NCBI GenBank assembly: GCA_036927565.1
Contig: JAYESD010000001.1
Location: 5,580,001-5,644,000 of the forward strand
DNA from: Tuctoria greenei
Lineage: Eukaryota > Streptophyta > Magnoliopsida > Poales > Poaceae
Reading direction: 5' to 3'
Length of the DNA: 64,000 nt
Shown one piece after another: positions 9,630-21,839 of the stretch. Made by a program: the position numbers and the translations under genes. How positions within the stretch are numbered: the stretch's first letter is position 1; each line of letters starts with the position of its first letter. Under the pieces are notes generated by a model. The model worked only from the letters and a program-made list of their open reading frames with translations, was not told where the DNA came from and did no database searches.

Positions 9630-9817
9630 GACTAGCCCATCTATTCGGTCGTTCGTCCCCTGGCTAGTCCCGTCCCTTGCACCCGCTGCCTTTATCTCTT
9701 CTCGGTTGAAGCGTGCGGCGCGTTTCACTCTCCCGCTCTTTCAGTCTTTCTCCTCCCTTTTTTGCTCCGGCGAAGTGCCGGAACCCATCAGGCCTGCCGT
9801 GGAGCGGTAGAGCGGAG

Positions 9818-11803
9818 ATGGGCTGGGCGCCCAGGTGGCTGCGCGGGCTGCTCGGCAAGAAGGCCGGCGAGCCCAAGTCGGTGAAGGAGAAGAACCGCTC
9901 ATGGGGGTCTGGGAAGTCCTTCCGGGAGAAGGCGCCGGCGGCGTGTCCTCCGACGCCTCCGGTGCAGCGCGCGTCGGCGACGCCTCGCCGGGGGTACGCG
10001 GCGCCGGAGGATGAGGGCGACGACGAGCAGAGCAAGCGGGCCATTGCGATGGCCGCGGCGACGGCGGCGGTGGCCGAGGCAGCTGTCGCCGCGGCACAGG
10101 CGGCTGCCGCCGTGGTGCGGCTGACGAACAGTGGGCGGTGCGCGCCGGCCGTCGCCAAGCGGGAGGAGTGCGCGGCTGTTCGGATCCAGGCCATTTTCCG
10201 TGGCTACTTGGTTAGCTTCTCCCGGACTCCTCGTCACTCTTCATTTCCTATTAATCTCTCGCGAGAAATTCGAAGTAATCTCTGTTTTTTAGGCTTAAAC
10301 ATGTCAAGAAAACCAACTTTTAAGTGAAAGTGTTCATTTATTTTTCTCCATAAAATCCCCTTTGGCTCCTGTACTGTGCATCGCACCAGTTGCTGTGGTA
10401 CCCCTGTCTATCCAGCTGGTGGAAGCCTCGATGCTCATCTACTCTGCTATCGTCTTTACTGCCTCCAGTCCCTAGCTTCGTTTCTGGAAGCAGGTCATGG
10501 GCATCGCCGCTTTAACTCCACTTCCCTTGGCAAGAAATCGAAGGCCCTTTTTTGCCGTTTGTACGTCGTAATAGGTTACTGTTCTGGGATGCTGCCAACA
10601 TCTAATTCCACTGCAGGTGCCCATGGCCATGGTACCATAACTGATTAATTTCTGCTGTTGGTGTGAAGGCGAGGCGAGCACTGAAGGCGCTGCGGGGGCT
10701 GGTGAAGCTGCAGGCACTGGTTCGCGGCAACATTGTGCGGCGGCAGGCGGCCGAGACGTTGCGGTGCATGCACGCGATCGCCCGCGTCCAGGCGCGCGCG
10801 CGTGCCTGCCGCGCAATTCGCTCGCAGCATGCCGTTTCTCACCCGGTATGCGAAGATCTAGCTGTCCCTTGCTCCACTCGCCAATTTCGCTTTGGACGCA
10901 TTCTTACGGTTCTTGCATGTCATTGCAGGGACCACCGATGCCGGAGAAGTGCGAGCGGGTGACTCATGATGGTACGCCCAGGCACGGTCGTTCAGGGTCT
11001 ATAAGGGTGAGTTATCGCTCTGTTTAAATTTTTTTCCAGCGTTGTGATAGCTGTAACGCCTGACAAATCCAAAGCGATCTATGCAGGGGAGCTCGTTGAA
11101 GACACCAGGCAGTGAGGGGCTGGGCAGGGAGAGATCAGAATCGTGCGGAAGGAACTGGCTGGACCAATGGGTGGAGGAGAGGTACATGGATGACGAGAAG
11201 AACGCCAAGATTCTTGAGGTGGACACCGGCAAGCCAGGGCGGCATGCTTCCAGGAGGCGAGGCGGCGGCAACCATCATTACCATTCCTCGTGCTCGACGA
11301 TGACGTCTGACCAGAACAACCGGAGCTTAGCTACCATGCCGGACTCGCCATCCAAGGACTCCACGACCGTGCTGCAGTCCGTGCCGAGCCCGCCATCCGT
11401 GGGCATGGCCGGGGCTCTCAGCCCCTTGCGCCTGCCGGTGGACATCGCCGAGCTCTGCGACAGCCCGCAGTTCTTCTCGGCGACGTCGCGGCCAGGGAGC
11501 TCGAGGCGGGCTGCTTTCACGCCTACCAAGAGCGAGTGCTCGCGCAGCCTCTTCGGCGGCTACTCCGACTACCCGAACTATATGGCGAACACAGAGTCGT
11601 TCCGTGCCAAGGCGCGTTCGCATAGCGCGCCGAAGCAGAGGCCGCAGTACGAGAAGTCCAGCTCCCTCCTGAAGGCGTCGGCGCACGCCTTCGCGCCATC
11701 CGCACAGAGGTCGGCCTCGGCCTCGTTGCACGCCAAGTTCACCAACAAGGCGTATCCTGGCTCTGGCAGGTTGGATCGACTGGGGATGCCTCTGAATTAC
11801 TGA
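9818..11803 (+). CDS. IQ67-domain (IQD) calmodulin-binding protein
   Basis: Four exons with consensus splice sites: 9818-10210, 10669-10845, 10929-11006 and 11087-11803, giving 454 residues. The start context GCGGAGATGGGC and the MGWAPRWLRGLLG-KK leader fit the family. The IQ67 domain (about 114-181) has IQ motifs in IQAIFRGYL|ARRALKALRG, LQALVRGNIVRRQ and the third repeat MHAIARVQARARACR. The phase-0 intron falls between YL and AR, the conserved intron position of IQD genes. Exon 1 also has an Ala-rich helix (about residues 70-100). The C-terminus is basic and Ser-rich and carries the family motifs NWLDQWVEERY, SPQFFSA and PNYMANTESFRAKARSHSAP. IQD proteins are plant scaffolds that bind calmodulin and associate with microtubules, membranes or the nucleus. 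All frames join without a stop, so this looks like an intact host gene. The IQD14-like subgroup seems likely, but I would not fix a number. Confidence 0.95.
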
Positions 11804-12465
11804 TCCTACTATGAATTCCCAAAGATGGCATCAGGATAAAATTATGTTGCTCCTTAAGTTATCAATGTCTCAAGCAAGCATAGAGTCAATTTACTTAATG
11901 GTGTTCGTTAGTCTTGTGCGCATGTTACCTTTACAGTTTTTGTTTCTGCTTTTGAGTAACCAAGTACTACTCTACTGCCGTTTGTTCATGGGCAAATGTC
12001 GACTGTTCAGTTGACGATCTGAGCTTGTTGCCTTCATGCCTTGTTGGTACCCGTTACCAGTCCTTGTCAGCTGATGCTAACACGGGGGTATGATCGGATT
12101 CGATCCTGTGATATGACGAAACTGCAAGGCTGGTACTGAAAGCTATCCGTGCTGCATTTCATTAGAATAATAGCTTATTGAGCGATAGATGCTTGATGAC
12201 TCTGTCGTTTGGTGGACCGGTTGGTGAACTTGTCTCGGTGTTGTTCCCATCTTGTGAGCCGTGACTTGTTTTAATGGCACTAGCTGCCTCGACCCGTAGC
12301 CATTCGATCCCGCGAGCCCGCCATATGCCCAGCGGCAATCAGTTGCCCTGGCTCGTACTAAACACCAGTGTGAAAACAAAGCCAATAAATAAGTAACCAT
12401 GGTCGCTTCGAGACGGGAGGGAAAGGTTTTGTGTTTCGTGCGGGAGGCAGAAGGTGGCGGTGCGC
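11804..12465. other. IQD 3' region
   Basis: A T-rich 3' UTR-like stretch follows the IQD stop (11811-12030). Beyond it no gene is recognised. A minus-strand open frame at 12339-12905 crosses two MITE sequences and is not supported. Confidence 0.45.
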
Positions 12466-12467
12466 AG

Positions 12468-12620
12468 CGGACTGAAATCCTCTACAGCTGACATATACTC
12501 CCTCCGTCTCCATGAACTTGTCGCTTTGTAGTTCATTTTTGAACTACAAAATGACAAGTTTATAGAAACGGAGGGAGTAAGTCTCACGATCCTGGTCTCA
12601 CCTGTCAGCTGCGTGCAGGT
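12468..12620. repeat. Remnant of a MULE-type MITE hosting a second MITE
   Basis: GGACTGAAATCCTCTACAGC at 12468 matches the end of the 7436-7545 MULE-type MITE (GGACTCAAATCCTCTGCAGT), and CCTGTCAGCTGC at 12600 matches its opposite inner arm. The 80-bp Stowaway-like element at 12498-12577 lies between the two, so the younger element landed inside the older one. The right terminus is decayed. Confidence 0.5.
12498..12577. mobile_element. 80-bp Stowaway-like hairpin MITE, copy 1
   Basis: It starts CTCCCTCCGTCTCCATGAAC and ends with the inverted complement, flanked by TA on both sides. The two arms (GTCGCTTTGTAGTTCA and TGAACTACAAAATGACA) pair across almost the full length, so it is an end-to-end hairpin. 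Same length as three other copies in this window. This copy has mismatches in one arm (AATGACAAG for AGCGACAAG). Confidence 0.88.
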
Positions 12621-14725
12621 GCGGCTGCGGTGAGTGCCGGCGAGGCAACGCTGCTGCGCTGGACTGAGCTTTCCGCGGCCATCTTTAGGAATAGCTGGAG
12701 GGCCCCCGCCTGGACGGCAGCGTGGAATTTTCGGCGTGTGAGCTGTTCGAGGTCCGACGGTTCGATCAACCCGACCTCTCTGTTCGGTTCTCCACAGTCT
12801 GAGCTTTTGCGCGTGTCTCCACCTTCCACCGCCTTCCAACCAATGCAACCATTGACTAGTGTCGGTCCGGGTCCTTGTCTTCCGGCTTTCGGCTCGTGTG
12901 ATCATAGAGAAACAAATGTGACCCCGGCAGGGAAGACGTATCTAACGGGACGAATTTGCCGTCCCCTGCATTAGTCGCAACCATCAGCGAAACGATTTAA
13001 TTAGTGCAGCAGCTAGCAATAGATATACAGGTACTAAAGTGGGCAGTATGCAGACGTCTTTATCAATATCATAATCTAGCGGAAATGAGCGGTAGGAATT
13101 GTCGGGGATTCCACTGTCCCCGAATGTCGTGACCTGCATTCCGTACTAATAGCCGAGGGTACATGCACGGTACCTTCCATCACCAGGAACACGCCTCTAG
13201 CGTTTTCTATGCTGCGTGGACGTTTTCCATCACCAGTTGTACTTGAAGAAGCCACCGTGCTCCGTGCAGGGGGGAACCCTGCGACATAATTAAGCTGCAT
13301 CTGGTGCCTGCTGTTCGGCTGTACCGATAATCCAATCTAAGCACACGCACACACCCAATGCAGCCACTGGGGACCATGCATGGCGAGCATGGAAGAGCCA
13401 TGATCGCGCTCGGCTCGTTGCAATGGATGATGAAACCGCAGCGAAAGCTACGCAGCTCCAACTGCAACCAACCGTCGCTCAGTGCTGAGGTTTCTCGAAT
13501 CTTTGCAATGAAGGCAACGACTGTTTACTCATTGGTCATGATCCGTTTCCTTTGTGACCACAATTCTGGGTCCAGTTATTAATGTCGCTTCGGGCCCAAG
13601 AACCTTGATAACCTACAAAATTCCATGATGGTGTATTGGTGTTTGACTGATGGTATCCTTTCTCTGGCTCTGATTAGTGTTGATGTGCTCCGCGTTCACA
13701 CCGAAATATCACATCTTTATATGGTGTAAAGTCATGTAATCTGTTCGTGGTGCTCAATGAGTAGGCATGGGCAGATCAGACGCTTCCAACATTGACGAAG
13801 ACGCTAGGAATCGCCTGACCCCGAGCATCGTCGCGTCGGAACGCGATCGGCGGCCGCCGGCAGGAACTGTTGAACTGCACCGCCTCCTCATGTTGCACCC
13901 TCCACATTTGTTAACGGTAGCGCCGGCTCCCAATCACTGTGGAGCATACGGGATTACAGAGATACTAGCACGGGCGTGCAGTTGCACTCGGGCAAGCGAC
14001 CAAGGTCCCGTCCCCCGCGAGCAGCAGCCCGGCCCTCCGCTCGCTGAACCGATCGGGGGCGACTCGGTGTGTTCCTACGCGCACGAGCCACGCCACGCTG
14101 CTCTGCTCGTCGTATTCGTCCCCTCGTGCGTGCAGGCCACACAGCCAACCGGGTTGCTTCGACGCCGACGCGCCTCACGCTGCGCCGGTGTGCAGTGCAG
14201 GGCCAGCATGTGCGCGCATGCGGATGCTAAAGAGCCCTCGAAATGCCCTGTTTACGAAGGGTGGGGCCTCGCCCAGGCCAGAAGCCAATGCAACGTACAA
14301 GTACCGGCGTTCTTGTCCCTTCCAGGGTTCCACCATGCGTCGCGTTCCATGCCTGTGTCGGACTGCTCGTATGTGCAGTGCGTGTGCGGGGCGGGTTTGT
14401 CTTTTTTTTTTTTCTATCTCCCTTCCTGCCGAACCCGTGTGGTGTGACTCGGTTTTGAATGCCAGTCTTGAGAAGGGGCGCGCCGTCCCTGTGGTTGTCC
14501 GTGCGCGCTGATTCATCCACGAACTCGCTTCCCTCTAATTAATTAGCTTCGGCACGCATGTGCACCCCTCATTTCTGGCATGCGCTTTCCTGGCTTTCTG
14601 CAGCCTCTGCTGGTATCGCCAACCGCGGCACGTTGCTGACTGTAAGGTCCAAATACCTTGGATTCACCTAGCCTGGAGAAATTGCTTTTGTGCCATTCAG
14701 CAAGTCGTACAAGCAGCTTCAGACT
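12621..14725. other. Intergenic, no gene recognised
   Basis: Mixed composition. Open frames such as 13767-14447 (+) are Cys/Arg/Pro-rich without a recognisable domain and overlap equally long frames on the other strand, so I do not call them. An 11-base T run lies near 14402. Confidence 0.4.
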
Positions 14726-15362
14726 TCAGTTGTAGCACCCCAATTTTCTAATAAAAAAATGAATTTAAAATAATTTAAATATTAAAGTTTGAAAGGAAGG
14801 AATTAAATTAAGAAAAGGAGTGAGATTGTGTGCCTATTTCTTGTGATTGAATGCATGTGGGTGTGCTTTGAATTAAAATTTAAATTATAAAACTTGCTAG
14901 CATTTTGGTTTGAATTTGAATTCTAAATTTGAATCAAGGAAAGAAAATAACACCTTTAAATAAAACAAAAACCCCCTTACCAGGTTCTAATCCAAACAGC
15001 CCATACCTTTCTCTCCTCTGGGCCGAGACCCAGTCAGCTTCCGCAGCCCACCCTCCTGCCTTCCCGGGCCGCGCGCACTGCCGGCCCAAAGAGGGCTTTG
15101 GATTCCCTTTAGCTCCCTGCGCAGCGGACCCTGCGTGTCAACCTCATCTTCCTCTTCCCCGTCTTATTCCCTCACCCGGTGACGGCCAGGCCCCACCCGG
15201 CAGCCTTTTCTTCCCCCGCCCTCCTTCCCCCTGTGTGCGTCATGCGATTCCCGTGACCCTGCACGGACGCCAGCGCCGGGCGCGGACGCAAAAAATCTGA
15301 CGCACAACCCCATCCCCGAAAATATCTGGTCCCAACTTCTTGCTGCCCACAAAGCCTCACCC

Positions 15363-15369
15363 TATAAAG
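15363..15369 (+). promoter_or_regulatory. Probable TATA box of the solo LTR
   Basis: TATAAAG in the context CCTATAAAGG, about 630 bp into the LTR, follows a GC-rich stretch with CCAAT-like and CACGG motifs. It is the likely U3 promoter, so the solo LTR could still start transcription toward 18.6 kb. Confidence 0.5.
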
Positions 15370-18140
15370 GCCAGTCCCAACCCTAGCCTCCCCTTTTGCT
15401 CCCGAGTCCATGCAGCGCGCCGCCAGTCCTCTTCGGTGTGCTCCGCCGCCGAACCAAGTCCCTGTCGATCTCCCCACTTTAAACCACTCTAACCCGCTGC
15501 TTCACCCTTCAGGGGCACGCGCTAGCCTCCCCTGTCCTTCCCCGTTGCGGATCGACGCTGGAAATCATCACCCCGTCGAGGTCCGATGAGTTTGCCGCCT
15601 CCCACCGTTGTTCCACTGTTGCTGCTCGATTTCACGTTCCACTAACCCTCCTGTCTTGTTCCTTGCGTCCTGGAACACCTCTCAGGCAAGGTGAAGCCGA
15701 GAGATCGCGACGGGAACGCCATCCCCGACGATAGCCGACGAGCCACCTCCACTCAACGCCGTTGTGAGCCCTCCTCCACGCCCTCTCGGTCCGCGCTGAC
15801 CCCCTAGGTGAGATTGCGCCGTTCTCCTCTTTCTATTCATGTTGTTAGATCCGAGCTTAGGGCGGTCTTGCGGTAGAGCGCGTGTGCGCCGACAAGGTTG
15901 CGGGTTGCGCCCATGGCAGCGCCGCCGTGGCGCCCAGGCTCGCCCAGGGAGAAGACCCCCCCCCCCCCAGCCGTTGGATCGAGCATGAGTGACCATGATT
16001 AGGTCTACGTACGCTTTCAACTTTAATTAAATCTGGACCATAGAGATTTTGTTGTACGGCTAGGATTAGATCCGCGAAGGGATGCCCCCCCGGTCCACCG
16101 TGGGCATGGACCGCGCCCCTGCACCCCCTGGTCCGCGGCTCCATAAACCGATTCTTTGTGTTTTTCCTTCAAACAATTAAGAAAATAAAAGGAATTGTAG
16201 AAATTGCAGATAGGTCCCTGTGCATTTAATTTAAATTGCGTATAGGTCCTGAAAATTGCTAAGAAGACCCTGGACTCTTTAGTAATTAGGGTTTTACTGT
16301 AAAATGTGGATTAATTCAATTAAACCTCTGTTGTTCACTGTATTTTTGCATTAAACCCCCTGGAATGTTCTGTATTATTGCAAAAACACCCTCGATGCAT
16401 GCTGAATTAATATTTTAACCCCTGCAGTAGCTAGATATTTACAGAAAAGCCCCTACCCTAGTCTGTAATTGCAGAAATGACCCTACCACTTGCTGTTTTT
16501 TTATTTAGCCCCTGAACATTGCTGATTTCACATAGAAGTCCCTAGGAAAGCTTGTTTAAATATGTATTAATGATGAAAACATATATTTGTGCTTCGTAAA
16601 TGAATTATAACTTAGAAAATGCATAGAAATATATTATTTCATATTGTAAATAATGTTTTTGCGTAAAACACTCTCTTAAATATTTGTTAATGTGTAGAAG
16701 TATTGGAAATATGTAATGAAATGTATCATCACATGTGATAATGAGTCGTGCACTAGAAAAATACTTAAGAACACACTCTTGCTCACTTTAAATGACATCT
16801 AACCTAGGTTTAATTTAACGTTGCATGCATGTTTATGTGTGGTTTCTCATTAAGATTAATGAATTGTCATCTTAATCATTATTTAATTATTCTAGATAAA
16901 CTATAACCATATATACAACATAAAATGAACATAACACCATGTTAAGATGTTTCCGTGTGTAGGTTCCCGTTACACTGTAGGATATTCGCGTAGCACTCTT
17001 TATTACTTGTTTTGCTCGTATGGTGTACTATTGTTGAATGTATTTCTTTATCTCTCTTTCGGTAGTTTGTTCGTGTTCGCGCCCTGATCGTGATACGACG
17101 TGAAGACTTGGAAGATCAAGCGTTCCACCCAGAAGACTGAGCAGCCACATGAAATAAAAAAAGGCAAGTGTCCTTGACCACTTTGCACCGGTTAGGAATT
17201 ATTAAGGACATAAATAGAATTAGTTGCATGTAAGTCTTAAATTGAATCCTATGTTAGGAAGTTTCCTAGATTTCCATATTATTCCTTGTCACTGGGTTTG
17301 GGATGGTATTGTTGGGACTTGGGATTGTGTTTACGCTTAGCCCTGTTGTCTTAGTTGGGTGGTAATGATAACTTGATATAATATTTTTAATATCATTTTT
17401 GGATGGATATGTTTATATATGTATATAGTAGATAGGAATCTAGACAGGCAGAATTGATTGGTGGGTGCAGTACGCACGAGACTCGGGTTCATTGTGTTGG
17501 TGCCTGTTCTAGATTCTAAGGATCAGTTCTTGGTGACTCTCTATCAGGCATTACCGTGCCACCACATGACGGTATGGAACGGCTTAGCTAATTAATTAGG
17601 TAATCTTTCGATAGGTATGGGCAAAGGATGGTGCGGGGAACGAGTTCGGCGTTACCTGCTCTGGGATCCACAAGGCTCAAGAGGGGGCTGCCCCAGCGGA
17701 GGGTGTACTCCAGAAATGCCGCGGTATGTGAAACCTTAGAGTGCTCGTACTTGTCGGGAGACCCTTTGTAAAGGCTCTATTGTGACCTTCTGGCCGCACA
17801 CCTACGGAAGTGTGAAATATGATCGACGGATCACGGGCGACAGGGAGGTTCTTAGTCCACGTGGAGACAGGGGATGAAATCACAACATGTGGGTAAAGTG
17901 GTACAAACTCTGCAGAGTATAAAACTATCTAGATAGTCGTGCTCACAGTCATGAGCGCGCTTGGTAGCACTGCCTTGATTAGTTGGGACTCGTTGGTTGG
18001 TTGGTAGCCGGGTGGTGTAACCCGGTGAGTTGGTAGTCGGGTGGGTAACCCGATGAGTTTGGTCCCGGGTGGGGTAACTCGGTGAGTTGGCATCAAGGTA
18101 GGTAACCTAGACGGTGGTGAGTCGGGTGGGTGTAACTCGA

Positions 18141-18144
<4 letters not shown>

Positions 18145-18222
<78 letters not shown>
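18145..18222. repeat. (AT)n microsatellite, about 39 units
   Basis: An uninterrupted alternating TA run inside the solo LTR. It is likely polymorphic in length. Confidence 0.97.
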
Positions 18223-18224
<2 letters not shown>

Positions 18225-18783
18225 TTCACCTAGTAAATAGGATGCTAAGGTCAACATACGAAATTAAGGATGCATAGAGGCTTAATCCGTATCAGCCTTT
18301 CCTCATTGAATAACCTGTATGTCATAATTTCCACACTTGCGGAGTACATTAGGTACTTATTCTTGCTTCTTTCCTTCTCTTTTTGTACATGTTATGCTGC
18401 TCAGGTAAAAGATGATTAAGCGAAGATGGAGTTTAGAAGGTCACGTTGCTGCTAGTCGATTTGTCTGTGGCGTGTCCTGCTTGCTTTCACTTTTCCGCTG
18501 CTGTGCTCGTGATTATTTAAAGGTATCTAATTGTTATTTTATTCGATATAGAACTGTTTACCATATTTTGTCGTGCATGTATGATCAACTGATCCTGATA
18601 GACATGCAGGTTTTATTTTGTTTTACGTTATGTAAAATAGGGTGTGACATCAGTGATGCAGAAATGGTCCGCATCGGGTTTGCCCTGAGGCTGGGACGCC
18701 GCGAGTTATCACAGCACCCAGAGTCCCAGACCCCGCCACATCACTGCATGCAGTGCACGACCGTCGTCGGCTCATGCGTGGCG

Positions 18784-19689
18784 GGGGCCCTCCTCCCGCC
18801 CCTACATCTGAGATGTGACGGGGGCATTGACTAGCTGGACTAGAGTAGGACGTGACGGCACCCGCGCGAAACGCAAGACGAAGCCATGCACAAGATCACT
18901 CGTTCGTGTACCTTACCACAGCAGGACAGCAGGAACCTCATCTTACTCACCGGCCGTCGTCGGCTCAAGCTTGGTTCGTTTAGGATTCAAATCGAGCTCG
19001 AATCGAGCCTAGAATGAGTTGAACACGAGCAAGTTACGATCCTCAACTTTATTAACAATACTTTAATTGTCAGTCTTATAGAGTCTACTAAGTTCAGCTT
19101 CACAACTAATAAAGTGTGGAAGTGGACGACGTTACACGTCATTTGTTGCGATCGTATATAAAAAATGTATCACCGAAAATATTTTCAATAAGATTATATA
19201 ATTTAGTTAATCATACATCTTATAGACGGCAATAATAAACGAGCTTATTCGAGCTTTTCGAGCTCGAGCTCATCGAGCTTGTGAGCTTATACGTAAGCTC
19301 AAGCTTGGCTCATTAAGAATTCGAGCCGAGGTCAAGTCAAATCTAAAACGAATGGAACACGAACTAGTTACCATCTTCGAGCTTTATTCACAGTCCTACG
19401 AGGCGCCACGAGTGAGCCGACGACGGCCGTGCGCTTTGGCTCCTAGAGGTGCGGTGCGACCAGGAATCGAGGGCCTGCCGCGCACCTTCATCGCGCCCCT
19501 ACATCCGAGAGATGTGACGGAGGCATTGAGTAGCTAGACTAGACTAGGACGTGACGGCACGCTTAAAAGCCTATGCCAACTAGTACTACCACACCACGCG
19601 AAACGCAAGACGAAGCGATGCACAAGATCACTCGTTCGTGTACCTTACCACACAGCAGGACAGCAGGAACCTCATCTTACTCACCGGCC
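18784..19689 (+). repeat. Direct duplication of about 170-200 bp separated by about 540 bp
   Basis: 18798-18955 and 19492-19688 share GCCCCTACATC..GAGATGTGACG, GAAACGCAAGACGAAGC, GATGCACAAGATCACTCGTT, ACCTTACCACA and CAGGAACCTCATCTTACTCA. The second copy has an extra segment of about 36 bp (from GCTTAAAAGCC to CCACACCA) after GACGGCAC. The middle part (18960-19400) is a different, AT-richer sequence dense in CGAGCTCGAGCTC and AAGCTTGGCTC motifs, which looks like an inserted repeat. No gene is recognised here. Confidence 0.75.
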
Positions 19690-21508
19690 CGGAGACGTGC
19701 TGCATGCGTACGGCTTTGTAAACAAATCCCAAGTTGTAACTAAATCCTGATGGGACGTGACGACAGGACTGGGCTCAACTCAACGGCTCGGCGTCACTGG
19801 ATGACGAAAAGATTTACGGATCCGGTGAAAAGGATTCCGTCGATTCCAATCTACTCCGTATAGTACCATCATTCACTTTTACCTCATGTCGCTTTTTTTC
19901 AGCGTCATATTTGATCATTCGTTTTCTAATAAAAATTACTGCCCAAAAGGGCTGTGTGTTCGTCGCGGTAACATTGAGCTTTGACACTAGGAAGGTGCAT
20001 TGACCAATCACTGTGTCCTCAACGCGACCAAGCAACTGTATCTCGTTTCCCCATACAGTAAAGCAGAGCAGTAGATCTGGCAATGTGGCGCCGATGGCTT
20101 CCTTTTTCCACAAGGAGCACCGCCACCGAGCCATGGACACCGGAGTAGGCGAGTCTTTGCTGCCTGTACGTCGTTTCACGGTTTCACACCAGTTCACGTG
20201 GCTGCCGTAACCAATCACAGCACCGGATTCACACCTCGTCCTCGGACCCTGATGGCCGTGGTGGGGGACGAGCAGGCAACGTGCTGTCTGCTCGCAGTAC
20301 TATGCACAGCACAGTCGCACAAAGGCAATTTTCCTTTGCCGACCGTGACGACATTGAATAACGCAGGACCGCACGCTTCGATGCTAGGCGCCGCGTATGT
20401 TCCTTGATTGGGACTTTGGGAGTGGACTGGTTGATGGACACAGATGCGCGGTATGGAGACAGGACAGCGGTATGGAGACCGAAGAAGAGAACTTGGCGTC
20501 TTGGTCAACAAGCCTGAATTGATCCCTGGAGCAAGTCACGTGAAAAGTTTATGCAGCAGAAACCTGCACTCCTGCAGTCGCTACGTGCGGCGACGGAGCA
20601 TGACTTGAGCAGTCAACAGCACAAGTGTGAAGGTACGGTGCTTGTCACGTGGGACTGACATTAGTCAAAGGATACCATTCCCTTGTTCAGGGACATCTCG
20701 TGGCAGATCCGGCTGTTTTTGACCTCTTTTTACCTCGTCAACGTCATGTGTTTTCGATTCGGAAGAACTGTGTGTTTCAGCTGTATCTCTATCTGATTGT
20801 TCTGTGTATTATGGTGATATCGAGAGTTTTTCTTTTCTTCTCTCACAATCACAAGAGGGCTAATGACGGGAAGCATGCGGTGACGGATCAATTTGTTGAA
20901 AGTATCTTAAATCACAGCAATTCAAAAATTGTCGTTCAGTCGGGTCCTGAGTCGTCCAGTCCTCACCACCGCGGAGGACGGAGGCACAATTCCCACACGC
21001 GCTAATGACATTCGCTGGGCATCGTTTCACTCCAATCTCTTCTTCCGCATCCCGCCCATAAGTTTTGGGCTACGGAGCTTTGAGCAGCCGCCGGCCATCC
21101 ATAGCACGGAGAACCGGGGAGGTCTGGTTTACGCGCAACCGTCCAGTAAATTGGCCGCACGTCGGCCCAGCTAGACGAAATTATCCGTGAGCGGCGGCCC
21201 ATGAAACTGCCTTCCAAGTTGAGCTGAGTTTGGAGCAGAACAAGGGCACCTGATTGTCACGCGGTAAACTTACGCAGAAGTTGAGTGGCATGATCTAATT
21301 AATCCTCTTTTGCTAGAGCTGTAAACGTCAAACGGTATGTTTTTGAGTAACTCTGAATGAAAAAGAGTCTTGTTTATAATATAATGGGTCAGTTAGACAG
21401 AGATCGAAGGCCTACGAGAATCTTCCATGGAAAAAGTTATACGCCAAGAGAAAAGGTTTAAATAATAAAAATCCTGTTTCCTATGGTTACAGTAAGCCTA
21501 ATGTCATA
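19690..21508. other. Intergenic, no gene recognised
   Basis: Mixed composition. Short open frames on both strands (for example 19814-20218 minus) have no recognisable domain. No clear repeat boundary was found. Confidence 0.4.
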
Positions 21509-21510
21509 TA

Positions 21511-21590
21511 CTCCCTCCGTCCCCATGAACTTGTCGCTTTGTAGTTCATTTTTGAACTACAAAGCGACAAATTCATAGGGACAGAGGGAG
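21511..21590. mobile_element. 80-bp Stowaway-like hairpin MITE, copy 2
   Basis: CTCCCTCCGTCCCCATGAAC to its complement, TA at 21509-21510 and 21591-21592. The central arms GTCGCTTTGTAGTTCA and TGAACTACAAAGCGAC pair perfectly. It lies about 250 bp beyond the 3' end of the rhomboid gene. Confidence 0.92.
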
Positions 21591-21839
21591 TAATATGCAT
21601 TTGATCCATTCAGTAACGTGAAAGAAAAATCAACTAATAAACCCATCAGACAGAACATAATCAGAGCGATTCACAGAGGTTTAACGTATAAAAAGGGAGG
21701 AAAACTGGACGTTCTATACACAGCTGTTGCTTATAAAAACCCAAAATACAAAACAATATATTGTCAATGTCATCGAAGGTGCGGAGCATGAACGGCATGC
21801 TAGCATGCTAGCAGACGCGTCATGGATCCCTCTTTCAAT

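Larger units (their letters stand above)
14731..18649 (+). mobile_element. Solo LTR of a Ty3/gypsy (Tekay-like) retrotransposon, 3.9 kb
   Basis: The sequence begins TGTAGCACCC at 14731 and ends GGGTGTGACA at 18649, and is flanked by the perfect 5-bp repeat TCAGT (14726-14730 and 18650-18654). There is no PBS, polypurine tract or gag/pol, so it is one LTR left after LTR-LTR recombination. A block at about 17550-17970 is clearly related to 33100-33490 in the Tekay-type LTR further along (shared GGCTCAAGAGGGGG, CTTTGTAAA, ACAAACTCTGCAGAGT, ATAGTCGTGCTC), and both LTRs begin TGTA-CACCC. At 3919 bp it is unusually long. Confidence 0.9.

Noticed and set aside
13767..14447. 226-codon plus-strand frame
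   Set aside because: Overlaps comparable frames on both strands, has no recognisable domain and lacks splice or promoter context.
14929..16144. Open frames within the solo LTR
   Set aside because: All are short, overlap on both strands and lie inside an LTR with defined ends and target duplication.
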